Source: Hymenobacter gelipurpurascens (GTDB lineage: Bacteria; Bacteroidota; Bacteroidia; Cytophagales; Hymenobacteraceae). From it: a stretch of DNA of 64,000 nt. Every line of letters begins with the position of its first letter. The stretch's first letter is position 1. Of the stretch, positions 52,073 through 60,371 are shown piece by piece. The stretch covers positions 124,001 to 188,000 of the forward strand of contig NZ_FYEW01000002.1 of the NCBI RefSeq assembly GCF_900187375.1. Direction: 5' to 3'. Under the pieces are notes generated by a model, which saw only the letters and a program-made list of their open reading frames with translations, had not been told where the DNA came from and did no database searches. Position numbers and translations under genes: made by a program.

Positions 52073-55000
52073 CTAGCCGGCCAGCGGAAGCTCTATGCAA
52101 AAGGTAGTGCCCGTTCCTTCCTCGGTTTCAAACGTTATGGTGCCGCCCGCACTCTCAATGCCCCGGCGTGCTACCGCTAGGCCTATCCCCGAGCCGGTTT
52201 CCTTGGTAGTGAAGTTGGGCACGAATATCTTCTCCCTGATGGCATCCGGAATGCCGCTGCCATTATCCTTAATACAAATGCGCACCCGGCTACCAGGCTG
52301 TAGCGCCAAACTAGCCTCAATGTGCGCGGGCCGGCCAGCGGGTACAGCTTGCACCGCATTAATGAGCAAGTTATTGAACGTCCTTATCAGCAGGTTTTCA
52401 TCGGCATACACCACGTACCGGCCGTCCTCCGCATCTGCGGGCAGGTGCAGCACAATATCCTGGTGGTTACCTCCCTGATGCAGGCCTACGCAACGGCGCA
52501 GCACAGCGGCTACATCGAGGCGCTCCGGACGCATGGCGGGCAGGTTGGTGAAGTTGCTGAACGATGTCGCAATATCCGACAGCACATCAATCTGGGTGAT
52601 AAGCGTCTGCGAAATCTTCCCGATCAGCTCCTCCGTATTCGGGCGCTGCTCCTGAATGGCTTTCTGCAAAAACTGCAGGCTCAGCTTCATAGGCGTGAGC
52701 GGATTCTTGATTTCGTGGGCTACCTGCCGGGCCATTTCGCGCCAAGCGGCCTCTTTTTCCTGCGTGGCCAGCTCTTTCTTGCTCTCTTCCAGCTTGAGCA
52801 ACATGTGGTTATACTCGCGTACTAGCAGCCCAATCTCGTCCTCTGATTCGTAGGCCAGCATTTCGTTCTGGCCCGTGAGCGTGGTTTGCTTGAGTTTTTC
52901 GGTGATAAGCTTCAGCGGCTTGGTCAGGATCCGGGAAGCCACGAAGGCCAGCACCAGAAACAGGATAAACATCACCGTGAAGATGTTCAGGATGGTGGAA
53001 ATCAGCTCCGTAAGCTTATTATCCAAGTCTTTCTCTGAGTCGAAGAACGGAATACCTACGTAGCCCAATACTGCCCCAGGCCTACCAGGGGAGGTGGCTG
53101 TAGCCCGAAGCGGCAGATACAACGCATTGAAAGACAGTGTGCCGGCCCGTTCCTGCAGCAGCGTCCGCGGCTTCCCTCCTTCCCGCAGCTCTGCTACCAC
53201 CTGCGGATTAATGAGTGTACTTAGCAAGCCCGACTCAAAGATGAGCGGCTGGCTGCTCACCAACAGTTCGCCCTGCGAATTGTAAAGGTTCAGGTCGGTT
53301 TCGGTGAGGCCCGATACGTTTTCCGCCAGTTCCACCAGATCTACCCGGTCCGCAGAATCGGCGAGTAGCACGCGGTTTTTCAGTAGGTTATCCTGCACGG
53401 CCTGAGCCCGCCGCAGGTACAAGCGCCGCAGGTCGCGCTTGTAGGAGTCCGTCACCTGACTGGCCGTAGCAATACTTACCACCAGCAAAGGCACCAGAAT
53501 ACCCAGGTTCAGGAACAGCTGAATTTTGGTGCTGAAGTTGGTCCGGACCAGTTCTACATACTGCCCCCTAACCAACAGATAGGCCCCTAGGCCTAGTACC
53601 CAGAAAAATGTGTAGAGCAGAAACAGGAAGGAGAAATTCGCCAGCCAGTCGCCGAAGTTATAGGTCGCCGTCGTGACCACGACCACCCGGTTCTGCCCAT
53701 GAATGCCGCGCACGGCCAAGTGCTGGAACCCATCAACCGAAAGCCCGGTAGTATACAACCTGGGTTCCTGCAACAACGAAGTGGGCAGCCGATTTACGTA
53801 ATCAAAATTCCCTTCGCTATACACCAAACGGCCGTTTTCATAGCCAGCATAGCTCAGCTCAGACCCTAGGCCAGGTTGAAAATACTTTTGATCTACGAGC
53901 AGCTCAGGCACTACACTGTTGGCCGTCAGCTTCTTCAGGGAAAGCTCCAGCACAATGTGGCTCGTGTCTCCTTCCGTTCCCATGGGTATGGGCAGAAAGG
54001 CCGCGTACCGCCGGCTCGAAAAGGAGGTAGAACCGCGCAGCAGATAAATATTCGGATGGTCGGTGGGTATGGCCTGGCGCAGCAGATGCGTCTGCATCTG
54101 CTGGAGGCTGCCGGGCATCCCTACCGCAAAATCGTTGGCCCCGAAAAGCGTAATGGCCACCTCATACTTGTCAAAATAGCCACGCAGGTAGTATTTGGCT
54201 ACCTTCTGCCGTATCAGGTCCATGTTGATGAACGGGCTGCTCAACATGGTCCGTAGGCCAGGGTCGCGGGCCATATCGACGGCCCGTTCCGCCAACAGGT
54301 ATTCGCCCTGCAGGTCATTATCCACCAGCAGATTGCCGGCAATGGTTTGCTTGTTTAGCAACAATTGCTGATCGAAGTGCTCATACAAAGCCAGTGCGCC
54401 CACACCCGAGCTGAGGCCGAGCATCAGGAAAATGAACAGATACACCTGATAGGGCAGCACGGCTCCGGCCGACTTAAGCCCGGTGATGCGCAGTACCAGA
54501 AAGAACAGCAGCGTTATTCCCAGTAGCGTAAGATCCTTCTGCCCTATCACCACGCCCACTGGCAGGATTACGGCAGTGCTGATCAGCAGGAGCGTGATGC
54601 CCACCAGGCGCGAACTGGGCCGCACCACACTCACGAAGAGCAACGACAATAAGTAGAATCCTACCAGGTAGCCGGCGGTGTGCAGCACGATGGCCAGACA
54701 CAGCAATGCCTTAATGGTGCTGAACTGAATGCTTTGCGTGATATCCAGCACAAGCTGGGAGTTGTTGAAGCTGCTGGAATAAAACCCAAACATCAGCTCC
54801 AGCAATACAAAGAACGCCAGCACAGTACCGCTGCCCACTACTACCCGGCTAGTGCCTACAGTCTGCTGGGTCCAGCGTAGCACTCCATAGCGGCGGAATA
54901 GCAGCAAGCCGTAATAAGCCGCCACCACAAACACCACCGCATTCAGGAGTAAGTCGCCGAGGGAAGGCGACAACCAGGATGCCGCGTACACCCGTGGGTC

Positions 55001-55795
55001 GAAAAGGCGTAGCTCGATAAATGAGAACGGCAGGCCTAGGTACAGCATTCCGGCCCGAAACAGCACAAGAGGTAGCACCACCAAAGCGGCACCAGCCACC
55101 ACCCGCCCCTGCGCAAACATCCGCCGTGCCAGCCGCAGCCAGCCCGCCAGATACAGTCCAAACCCAATCAGCAACAGGCCTAGCGGCAGATAACGTCCCG
55201 TAATAGGATCAGTCTGCAGCTGATCAATGGAAAACAGATAAGTACCTTCTTCAGAATAGATGCGCGGCCGCTGGGAAGGGCTTATTTCTACCACTAAACG
55301 CACCGTCAGGTCGCGAAAGAGTGCCCGCTCTGAGCCTTCGCGCAAGTAGCGGTTGCTGATACCATAGTGCATCTCGAGAGGCACGTAGGTAAGGACTACG
55401 TAAGGACCCGCCACATGGCGCAAAGCCAGAAACTTCCCGAACCGCGTTTCTACCAGCTTATCGGTATATACTTGAGTGGCATGCTCGGGCTCAGGCCGAA
55501 CAATATGGTCGGACCAATACAGCAGCTTTTCGCCCCGAAAGATGAAGGTGGGAAAGGTAGTATGGCCTACCAGCGACCGAAAGCTGATGGCATTGGCCGC
55601 AACATCCTGCGCCAATTCCTGCGCTTCCTGCTCGCCCGTTTCTTCTGCCTCCAGCACCTGCTGCTGCAAACGGGAAGCCGCCAACCGCAGCACAACTTCC
55701 GGGGTGCGGCTATATAGGTTGCTAACGTAGGCTCCAATAAAACACAGTACTGCCAGCAGCAGTAGTGGTATGGGCGAAAGACGTTTGAACTTCAA
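52073..55795 (-). CDS. large multi-pass sensor histidine kinase (NtrY-like)
   Basis: This 1240-residue kinase opens with a membrane segment at about 9-27 and a periplasmic loop. A block of roughly ten membrane segments (about 200-490) follows, then a second periplasmic sensor region (about 510-735), and a final TM pair near 735-755 and 930-955. Then come HAMP (about 955-1005), HisKA with the phospho-accepting His1027 in VAHEIKNPLTPMKLSLQ (NtrY-type H-box), and HATPase with the N-box NNLLINAVQAV, G1 DNGSGIP and G2 GSGIGLAVARRG. All catalytic motifs are intact. The duplicated sensor and long hydrophobic block are unusual. No response regulator is adjacent, so its partner must be elsewhere. It is divergent from nothing and likely has its own promoter. 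Confidence 0.93.
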   Translation of the reverse strand: MKFKRLSPIPLLLLAVLCFIGAYVSNLYSRTPEVVLRLAASRLQQQVLEAEETGEQEAQELAQDVAANAISFRSLVGHTTFPTFIFRGEKLLYWSDHIVRPEPEHATQVYTDKLVETRFGKFLALRHVAGPYVVLTYVPLEMHYGISNRYLREGSERALFRDLTVRLVVEISPSQRPRIYSEEGTYLFSIDQLQTDPITGRYLPLGLLLIGFGLYLAGWLRLARRMFAQGRVVAGAALVVLPLVLFRAGMLYLGLPFSFIELRLFDPRVYAASWLSPSLGDLLLNAVVFVVAAYYGLLLFRRYGVLRWTQQTVGTSRVVVGSGTVLAFFVLLELMFGFYSSSFNNSQLVLDITQSIQFSTIKALLCLAIVLHTAGYLVGFYLLSLLFVSVVRPSSRLVGITLLLISTAVILPVGVVIGQKDLTLLGITLLFFLVLRITGLKSAGAVLPYQVYLFIFLMLGLSSGVGALALYEHFDQQLLLNKQTIAGNLLVDNDLQGEYLLAERAVDMARDPGLRTMLSSPFINMDLIRQKVAKYYLRGYFDKYEVAITLFGANDFAVGMPGSLQQMQTHLLRQAIPTDHPNIYLLRGSTSFSSRRYAAFLPIPMGTEGDTSHIVLELSLKKLTANSVVPELLVDQKYFQPGLGSELSYAGYENGRLVYSEGNFDYVNRLPTSLLQEPRLYTTGLSVDGFQHLAVRGIHGQNRVVVVTTATYNFGDWLANFSFLFLLYTFFWVLGLGAYLLVRGQYVELVRTNFSTKIQLFLNLGILVPLLVVSIATASQVTDSYKRDLRRLYLRRAQAVQDNLLKNRVLLADSADRVDLVELAENVSGLTETDLNLYNSQGELLVSSQPLIFESGLLSTLINPQVVAELREGGKPRTLLQERAGTLSFNALYLPLRATATSPGRPGAVLGYVGIPFFDSEKDLDNKLTELISTILNIFTVMFILFLVLAFVASRILTKPLKLITEKLKQTTLTGQNEMLAYESEDEIGLLVREYNHMLLKLEESKKELATQEKEAAWREMARQVAHEIKNPLTPMKLSLQFLQKAIQEQRPNTEELIGKISQTLITQIDVLSDIATSFSNFTNLPAMRPERLDVAAVLRRCVGLHQGGNHQDIVLHLPADAEDGRYVVYADENLLIRTFNNLLINAVQAVPAGRPAHIEASLALQPGSRVRICIKDNGSGIPDAIREKIFVPNFTTKETGSGIGLAVARRGIESAGGTITFETEEGTGTTFCIELPLAG

Positions 55796-55856
55796 TGGTC
55801 AGCGAAAAAAGCGAATGGCCTACCCTACGGGCTTGAGCGCTGATGGTAAGCAACAA

Positions 55857-55880
55857 AAATGCCGCCCTTGGGCGGCATTT
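55857..55880 (-). terminator. terminator of the oxidase cluster
   Basis: On the minus strand AAATGCCGCCC / GGGCGGCATTT make an 11-bp stem followed by TTTTTG. It lies after the last gene of the minus-strand oxidase cluster (86-residue protein). Confidence 0.85.
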
Positions 55881-55927
55881 CCTAACGCTTGTTATTTACC
55901 CCGTCCGGTGGGGCAATTGTAGTCTGG

Positions 55928-56188
55928 TTAGCGGATAGTAGTCGCCTTTTTCTTCTTGCTATTCCGATACCAGAAGAAGCCAACCGTACCCATCAGCACG
56001 TACGGAATCACCATCAGGTACAGGATTCCTTTGTTCAGGCCAGTGGTGTCGTAGCCATCTTTATCCTGCCTCGACGATTCTACCTGGGTTTTGCACATGG
56101 TGCACTGGGCCTGCACGTTCACAGGAAATACACTTAGCAGCAAGCCAAGGAAAACCGCTAATGTTCCGACAAAAAATATCTTTTTCAT
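55928..56188 (-). CDS. small exported membrane protein with CxxC, end of the oxidase cluster
   Basis: This 86-residue protein has a signal peptide at about 1-27 (FPVNVQAQ), a short periplasmic stretch with CTMCKTQVESS (Cys29 and Cys32), and one membrane segment (about 55-73, ILYLMVIPYVLMGTVGFFW in parts) followed by a Lys-rich cytoplasmic tail. The CxxC close to the membrane fits a redox or copper-handling role, consistent with its place at the end of the cytochrome oxidase operon. I recall similar small proteins in this position in Bacteroidota. No assigned family is certain. Confidence 0.75.
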   Translation of the reverse strand: MKKIFFVGTLAVFLGLLLSVFPVNVQAQCTMCKTQVESSRQDKDGYDTTGLNKGILYLMVIPYVLMGTVGFFWYRNSKKKKATTIR

Positions 56189-56307
56189 ACTTGTCTAACT
56201 GCCGAAGCAGCAGATTGATTTCGGGTGAATGAGAATTTCGCTGGGCCTTTCAAGCTCTTTTATTCTCTTATACAACAACCGTTGTACCGAACAATTCCCA
56301 CTTACGG

Positions 56308-56862
56308 CTATGTATAATAAGGCGAAATCATGAAGTACACGATTACGCCTGTTACAGATACATACAGCCAGATAGGGTACGTCCAGCGGGCAATTCGCCG
56401 ATGCTTCTGAAACTGCTCCGTTAAAGCAAAATAGAGAGTAAAAAGCACCAGCCCTACCGTAACGGCGGCCAATACAATGTGAGTCAGTAGGATGAAGTAG
56501 TAGATGCCTTTGATAAGGCCTTCACCACCAAACTTTGTGCTGGCTACCTGAGAGTGGTAGGCCACATACGATACCAGAAACAGTGAGCCTAGCAGAAACG
56601 CCATCCCCATCATGGCTCGGTGCTTGGCCACATCTTTGCGCCGAATGAAATAGTAGCCAATTATCAGGAACACTGCCGTCAAGGAGTTGAGCACAGCATT
56701 CACTTTGGGCAAGGCTTTCACCTGAGCGCCTTCTATCCGGAATACCTCCGGAAAAAAGTACAGAATAGCTACGGCCACCGGAATGACTGCTCCTAATATG
56801 GCTGCCAGTATCTTGTACTTAGTGAAGTTGCCGGGGTTGGCGGCAGTACTATTCGTGGTCAT
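56308..56862 (-). CDS. DUF420 family membrane protein (CtaM-like)
   Basis: This is a 184-residue four- or five-pass membrane protein from ATG 56862 (MTTNSTAANPG), overlapping the 3' end of the Sco gene by 14 bp. It has the DUF420 pattern: LPKVNAVLNSLTAVFLIIGYYF, HRAMMGMAFLLGSLFLVSYV (quoted in parts: VNAVLNSLTAVFL; HRAMMGMAFLL), then YHSQVASTKF and FILLTHIVLAAV. His residues in these motifs are conserved. In Staphylococcus and Bacillus the related CtaM is needed for maturation of heme A/O-type oxidases, so an assembly role in this cluster is likely. A TTG at 56883 would add seven residues. Confidence 0.88.
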   Translation of the reverse strand: MTTNSTAANPGNFTKYKILAAILGAVIPVAVAILYFFPEVFRIEGAQVKALPKVNAVLNSLTAVFLIIGYYFIRRKDVAKHRAMMGMAFLLGSLFLVSYVAYHSQVASTKFGGEGLIKGIYYFILLTHIVLAAVTVGLVLFTLYFALTEQFQKHRRIARWTYPIWLYVSVTGVIVYFMISPYYT

Positions 56863-57514
56863 AGGTGTAAAGCAATACTTCAATTTCGGTGATGAGCCGA
56901 TTTACTTCCTTCTCCTTGGTGCCATCGTAGATGCCCCGCACCCGCCGATCCTTGTCCACCAAAAACAATTTTGAGCTAGGAGTCATGGTACTTCCTGCTC
57001 GTAGTGGCCTAGGCAATTGAAACTCCTCCGTAGCCACTTTGTTCAAGGATGCTGCATTGCCTGTGAGGAAGAACCATTTGCCGGCAATAGCTCCGTATTG
57101 TTCAGCATACCGCGCCAAAATAGCTACTGAATCCTGGTGCGAATCAGTGGTGAAAGAAGCCAGACGCACTCGCCCCTCACGGCGGTACTTCTCCTGCACC
57201 CGCATAAGCTGCGAATTAACTCGCGGGCAGATGTCGGGGCAGGTAGTCGAGAAAAAGCTAGCTACATACATGCCTTTATCTGCCAGTTCCGCTTGGGCCA
57301 CTTCCCGTCCAGCCTGCGACTGAAACCGAAAATCACCGATCTGGTGGAAAACAGTATCGCGCTGCCACTTTCCCTCAATCTGTGTGGAATCCACATGATC
57401 GGGCAGGAAATTTGGCAGCGCGTAACGGTTAGTACCGAAGCTTTTTAGAAACAGAAAAGCCAGAACCGGAACCAGCAGAATAAGGCCCAACACAAGTGTT
57501 TGCCTGGGCCTCAT
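56849..57514 (-). CDS. Sco1/SenC-family protein lacking the usual copper histidine
   Basis: This 221-residue membrane-anchored thioredoxin-fold protein has a TM at 7-24 and the CxxxC copper site TTCPDICP with Cys92 and Cys96. It has the FTTDSHQDS and KWFFLTGN segments. In Sco proteins, a conserved His a few residues before the last strand (L-V-D-x-D-G-x-I-R) completes copper binding; here that place reads MTPSSKLFLVDKD, so the residue three before the Lys is Pro179. Cysteines alone may allow a thiol-disulfide reductase role. It lies in the oxidase operon between subunit IV and DUF420, where a CuA-assembly factor belongs. Confidence 0.9.
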   Translation of the reverse strand: MRPRQTLVLGLILLVPVLAFLFLKSFGTNRYALPNFLPDHVDSTQIEGKWQRDTVFHQIGDFRFQSQAGREVAQAELADKGMYVASFFSTTCPDICPRVNSQLMRVQEKYRREGRVRLASFTTDSHQDSVAILARYAEQYGAIAGKWFFLTGNAASLNKVATEEFQLPRPLRAGSTMTPSSKLFLVDKDRRVRGIYDGTKEKEVNRLITEIEVLLYTYDHE

Positions 57515-57517
57515 TCT

Positions 57518-57859
57518 TTAAGAAACTAGGTTATCGACAGCTGTGCCGATGGCATTTCCTTCAGTAATCAGGGCAACCAGCAGCCAGATGAGCAGTGCCA
57601 TCGGGATGAGTATGGTCCAGATCAGGCCTTTGGTTTCATGCTTCAGGTGCATGAACTCAGCCACGATGAAGAAAGCTTTGAAGATCGTGAGGATAATGAA
57701 AATGGAATTGCGAAGGGTGCTGGGTTCCATCAGGAATACGAACACGAATTCCAGTGCCGTGATACCCACCAACACGAAGAACGTTTTCCAGATCCAGCCT
57801 GTGTTAGGCTTTGGAATCTCTCCGATCTGCGCAGGAGCCGTAGATGCGTGATTAGCCAT
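57518..57859 (-). CDS. cytochrome c oxidase subunit IV (bacterial caa3 type)
   Basis: This 113-residue protein has three hydrophobic segments (about 24-44, 52-68 and 82-98), with the COX4_pro/CtaF pattern LEFVFVFLMEPS, ILTIFKAFFIVAEFMHLKHE and MALLIWLLVALI. It is a small subunit of the aa3/caa3 oxidase that aids CuB assembly and stability. It lies between subunit III and the Sco gene, 3 bp from the latter. Confidence 0.93.
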   Translation of the reverse strand: MANHASTAPAQIGEIPKPNTGWIWKTFFVLVGITALEFVFVFLMEPSTLRNSIFIILTIFKAFFIVAEFMHLKHETKGLIWTILIPMALLIWLLVALITEGNAIGTAVDNLVS

Positions 57860-57931
57860 TGTTGTAAGAGAGCTAAGAACCCTGCTACCGGTCTACATGG
57901 TAGCAAGCCGATGGCAGGGTATAAATGAAAA

Positions 57932-58705
57932 TTAAACGAGGTAGAAGAAGGTGAAGACGAATACCCACACCAGATCTACAAAGTGCCAGTATAGGCCTAC
58001 TTTTTCCACCATCTCGTAATGACCGCGCTTCTCGAAAGTACCGTTGGTAGTTGCAATGAAGCAATACACCAACAGACATACGCCGGAGAATACGTGCGTG
58101 CCATGGAAACCAGTGATAAAGAAGAACAAGTCAGCAAAAAGCACCGGACCATACTGGTTCATCGCCAGGTTTGCCCCAAAGAACTTTGTACCATCCGCCA
58201 TAAGCGTAGGCTCCTCATGACCACCGATGAAGTGACTCCACTCCCATGCCTGTGAGCTCAAGAAGGTAGCACCAAACAAAATCGTCCACAGCAACCACTT
58301 CTGCACATCTGCTTTATCCATCCGATGGCCAGCTTCTACCGCCAGTACCATGGTTACAGAGCTGAAGATAAGAATCATGGTCATCAAGGCCACGAAGCCC
58401 AGGGGCACGTTCATACCGTGCAGGCCAGGGAAGGCGTTGAATACCTGATCTGGAACAGGCCAGTAATCAGTAGAGAACTTAAAGGCACCGTGAATTTTCT
58501 CATCAAACGCAGCGTAGCGATGACGGATCAGGCCATAAGTAGTCAGGAAGGCAGCGAACGTGAAAGCGTCCGACAGCAGGAAGAACCACATCATCAGCTT
58601 GCCATAGCTAGCTTTGAAGGGCTCGTTTCCTCCGTCCCAGGTGCCGGTGCGCGGCTTATCCAGGGCGGAATCAGGAATCGTCTGCGTCGTGGAAATGGTG
58701 GACAT
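57932..58705 (-). CDS. cytochrome c oxidase subunit III, first copy (257 aa)
   Basis: This 257-residue protein has seven membrane segments. The family signatures are WFFLLSDAFTFAAFLTTYG, the WEWSHFIGG loop (residues near 150-160), GFHGTHVFSGVCLL and YWHFVDLVWVFVF at the C-terminus, with the conserved Trp-His-Phe and Asp. Subunit III supports proton uptake and long-term activity of subunit I. It follows the 195-residue paralogue at 58731 by 26 bp. Two subunit III genes are regular in Bacteroidota oxidase clusters. Confidence 0.94.
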   Translation of the reverse strand: MSTISTTQTIPDSALDKPRTGTWDGGNEPFKASYGKLMMWFFLLSDAFTFAAFLTTYGLIRHRYAAFDEKIHGAFKFSTDYWPVPDQVFNAFPGLHGMNVPLGFVALMTMILIFSSVTMVLAVEAGHRMDKADVQKWLLWTILFGATFLSSQAWEWSHFIGGHEEPTLMADGTKFFGANLAMNQYGPVLFADLFFFITGFHGTHVFSGVCLLVYCFIATTNGTFEKRGHYEMVEKVGLYWHFVDLVWVFVFTFFYLV

Positions 58706-58730
58706 AGCGTGCAGGGGGGTTGACGAAAAT

Positions 58731-59318
58731 CTAGTGGTTCAAAAGTAGGAACAAATACAGGTACAACCAAAGCGCGCCTAGGAAGTGCCAGAAGATGGTC
58801 ACGTTGCCAATAGAGAGCATTTGGCGGGAATGCACCTGATAGTTAAAGCTTTTACGCAGCACTATCAGCAAAAAGATAAGGCCACTAATCAGGTGAAATC
58901 CGTGTACTCCGGTTAATACATACAGAAAAGAGCCAGAAGGGTTGGCATCTGTACCACCAAAAAAGATTCGATTTTCCACTAACTGGCCCCACATCATCCA
59001 TTGCCCGACAAGAAACGCTACTCCCAGCAGGAAGGTTAGTAACACACCTACCCGTACCTGATTCAGCTCGTCTTTGCGAGCTGCAAACCACGCCCACTGT
59101 ATGGTAATGGAGCTTAGTATAATGATGCAGGTGGTAATAAGAAACCCGCCTGGCAAATCGAACTCCAGCCAGTTGCCTTCTTCACGCCGAACGATGTAGG
59201 CGCTGGTGTAGGCCGCAAAAATCATGGTACTTGCTACCATCATGAGCCAAAGCAGGAACCGCAACGGGTGAATTCCGGTGGCGGGCTGCTTGGTGCTTAA
59301 TGCTTCTGCAGGATGCAT
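58731..59318 (-). CDS. cytochrome c oxidase subunit III, second copy (195 aa)
   Basis: A shorter subunit III with five membrane segments begins MHPAEALSTKQPATG. It has LMMVASTMIFAAYTSAY, SSITIQWAWFAARKDE, GVHGFHLISGLIFLL and FWHFLGALWLYLYLFLL (in parts: GVHGFHLISG; WHFLGALWLYL). These are the last five segments of the canonical seven-segment fold. It precedes the longer paralogue in the operon. The 36-codon frame at 59297-59407 overlaps its start. Confidence 0.93.
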   Translation of the reverse strand: MHPAEALSTKQPATGIHPLRFLLWLMMVASTMIFAAYTSAYIVRREEGNWLEFDLPGGFLITTCIIILSSITIQWAWFAARKDELNQVRVGVLLTFLLGVAFLVGQWMMWGQLVENRIFFGGTDANPSGSFLYVLTGVHGFHLISGLIFLLIVLRKSFNYQVHSRQMLSIGNVTIFWHFLGALWLYLYLFLLLNH

Positions 59319-59407
59319 ACAATTGTTGAATTAGAAAAAACCAAGAATAAGCCAGACGCTAGGCCTACTACTATGACAACAAGTAGCAGCTTGGATTTGT
59401 GCGTCAT
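59297..59407 (-). CDS. possible 36-residue single-pass membrane microprotein
   Basis: Minus-strand ATG at 59405-59407 opens a 36-codon frame, MTHKSKLLLVVIVVGLASG then LFLVFSNSTIVCILQKH. It has a positive N-terminus, one strongly hydrophobic helix (about residues 7-25) and a short tail. It ends at 59297, overlapping the start of the subunit III gene by 22 bp, so translation could be coupled. Small single-helix proteins are regular accessory subunits of terminal oxidases (CydX, for example), which makes a role here plausible. It is too short for statistical confidence and could be chance. Confidence 0.4.
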   Translation of the reverse strand: MTHKSKLLLVVIVVGLASGLFLVFSNSTIVCILQKH

Positions 59408-59463
59408 TTTGGCCAGATACTGCAGGTTTTACACTGCTTTGCACTGGCCTACCAGTCTCACAG

Positions 59464-60318
59464 TTAGACCTTATCCAATACCAGCGCTATCTGTACGATA
59501 GGTAGGTAAAGAAAAGATCCGAACATGATGCTCATTGCAGCTTTTTTGCTGACAGTGCGCATTAAATAGAACGTTTGCATTAGAAAAAGCACCCCACATA
59601 TGGCCGCTACCATAGGATACGTAGTGTTCGTCATACCAAAGTAGAATGGCAGCAGACTCAGTGGAATCAGAACCAAAGTGTAGGTCATGATCTGGAAAGC
59701 GGTGCGCAGGTCTTTCTTCCCTGGTGTCGGCAGCATTTTGAAACCGGCCTTTTTGTAGTCATCATCCAGCACCCAGGCAATGGCCCAGAAGTGAGGAAAC
59801 TGCCACATAAACTGAATTCCGAAAAGAATCCAACCCTCAATCCCAAGATAGCCCGTAGCGGCTACCCACCCAATGAGTGGTGGTAGGCCACCTGGAATGG
59901 CTCCTACTGCTACACAGATCGGCGAGATGGTTTTTAGGGGGGTGTATATAAAGCCGTACAGAATCAATGAAACCAACGACAGTGCCGCTGCCAAAGGGTT
60001 GAAGAAGTAGGTCAATAGACCTAAGCCTAGGCCACCTAGCACAGCAGTGAATACCCACGCTTCGGTCACCGACAACACACCCATGGGAAGCGGCCGATTG
60101 GCGGTGCGCTTCATTTGTTTATCGAGATCAATCTCGAAAATCTGGTTAATGGTATTTGCGGAACCCGTAACTGCTAGGCCACCCAACATTACCAATACTG
60201 CTTTTCCCCAGTTCAGCTCATGGGCTCCCAGCAAATAGCCGATGGCGCTGGAAAAAGCCACCGTCAGCGCAAGCCGAAATTTGATTAACTGAAAAAACGC
60301 CTTGGCTTTACTCATCAA
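59464..60318 (-). CDS. ctaB: protoheme IX farnesyltransferase (heme O synthase)
   Basis: This 284-residue UbiA-family prenyltransferase with about nine membrane segments adds a farnesyl group to heme B to make heme O. The first polyprenyl-binding motif NTINQIFEIDLDKQMKRTANRPLP (residues 55-78; in parts NQIFEIDLDK and RTANRPLP) is intact, and the second is the HFWAIAWVLDDDYKKAG segment. It lies downstream of ctaA, which converts heme O to heme A. A TAACTTTG box at 60364-60371 may give it its own promoter. Confidence 0.95.
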   Translation of the reverse strand: MMSKAKAFFQLIKFRLALTVAFSSAIGYLLGAHELNWGKAVLVMLGGLAVTGSANTINQIFEIDLDKQMKRTANRPLPMGVLSVTEAWVFTAVLGGLGLGLLTYFFNPLAAALSLVSLILYGFIYTPLKTISPICVAVGAIPGGLPPLIGWVAATGYLGIEGWILFGIQFMWQFPHFWAIAWVLDDDYKKAGFKMLPTPGKKDLRTAFQIMTYTLVLIPLSLLPFYFGMTNTTYPMVAAICGVLFLMQTFYLMRTVSKKAAMSIMFGSFLYLPIVQIALVLDKV

Positions 60319-60363
60319 CTATACAAACAAGAGGCCGGGTAAATCGCTCCCGGAATGGGCCCG

Positions 60364-60371
60364 CAAAGTTA
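60364..60371 (-). promoter_or_regulatory. possible -7 box for ctaB
   Basis: On the minus strand TAACTTTG fits TAnnTTTG 45 bp before the ctaB ATG and overlaps the ctaA stop codon. No clear -33 TTG is seen. Confidence 0.35.
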
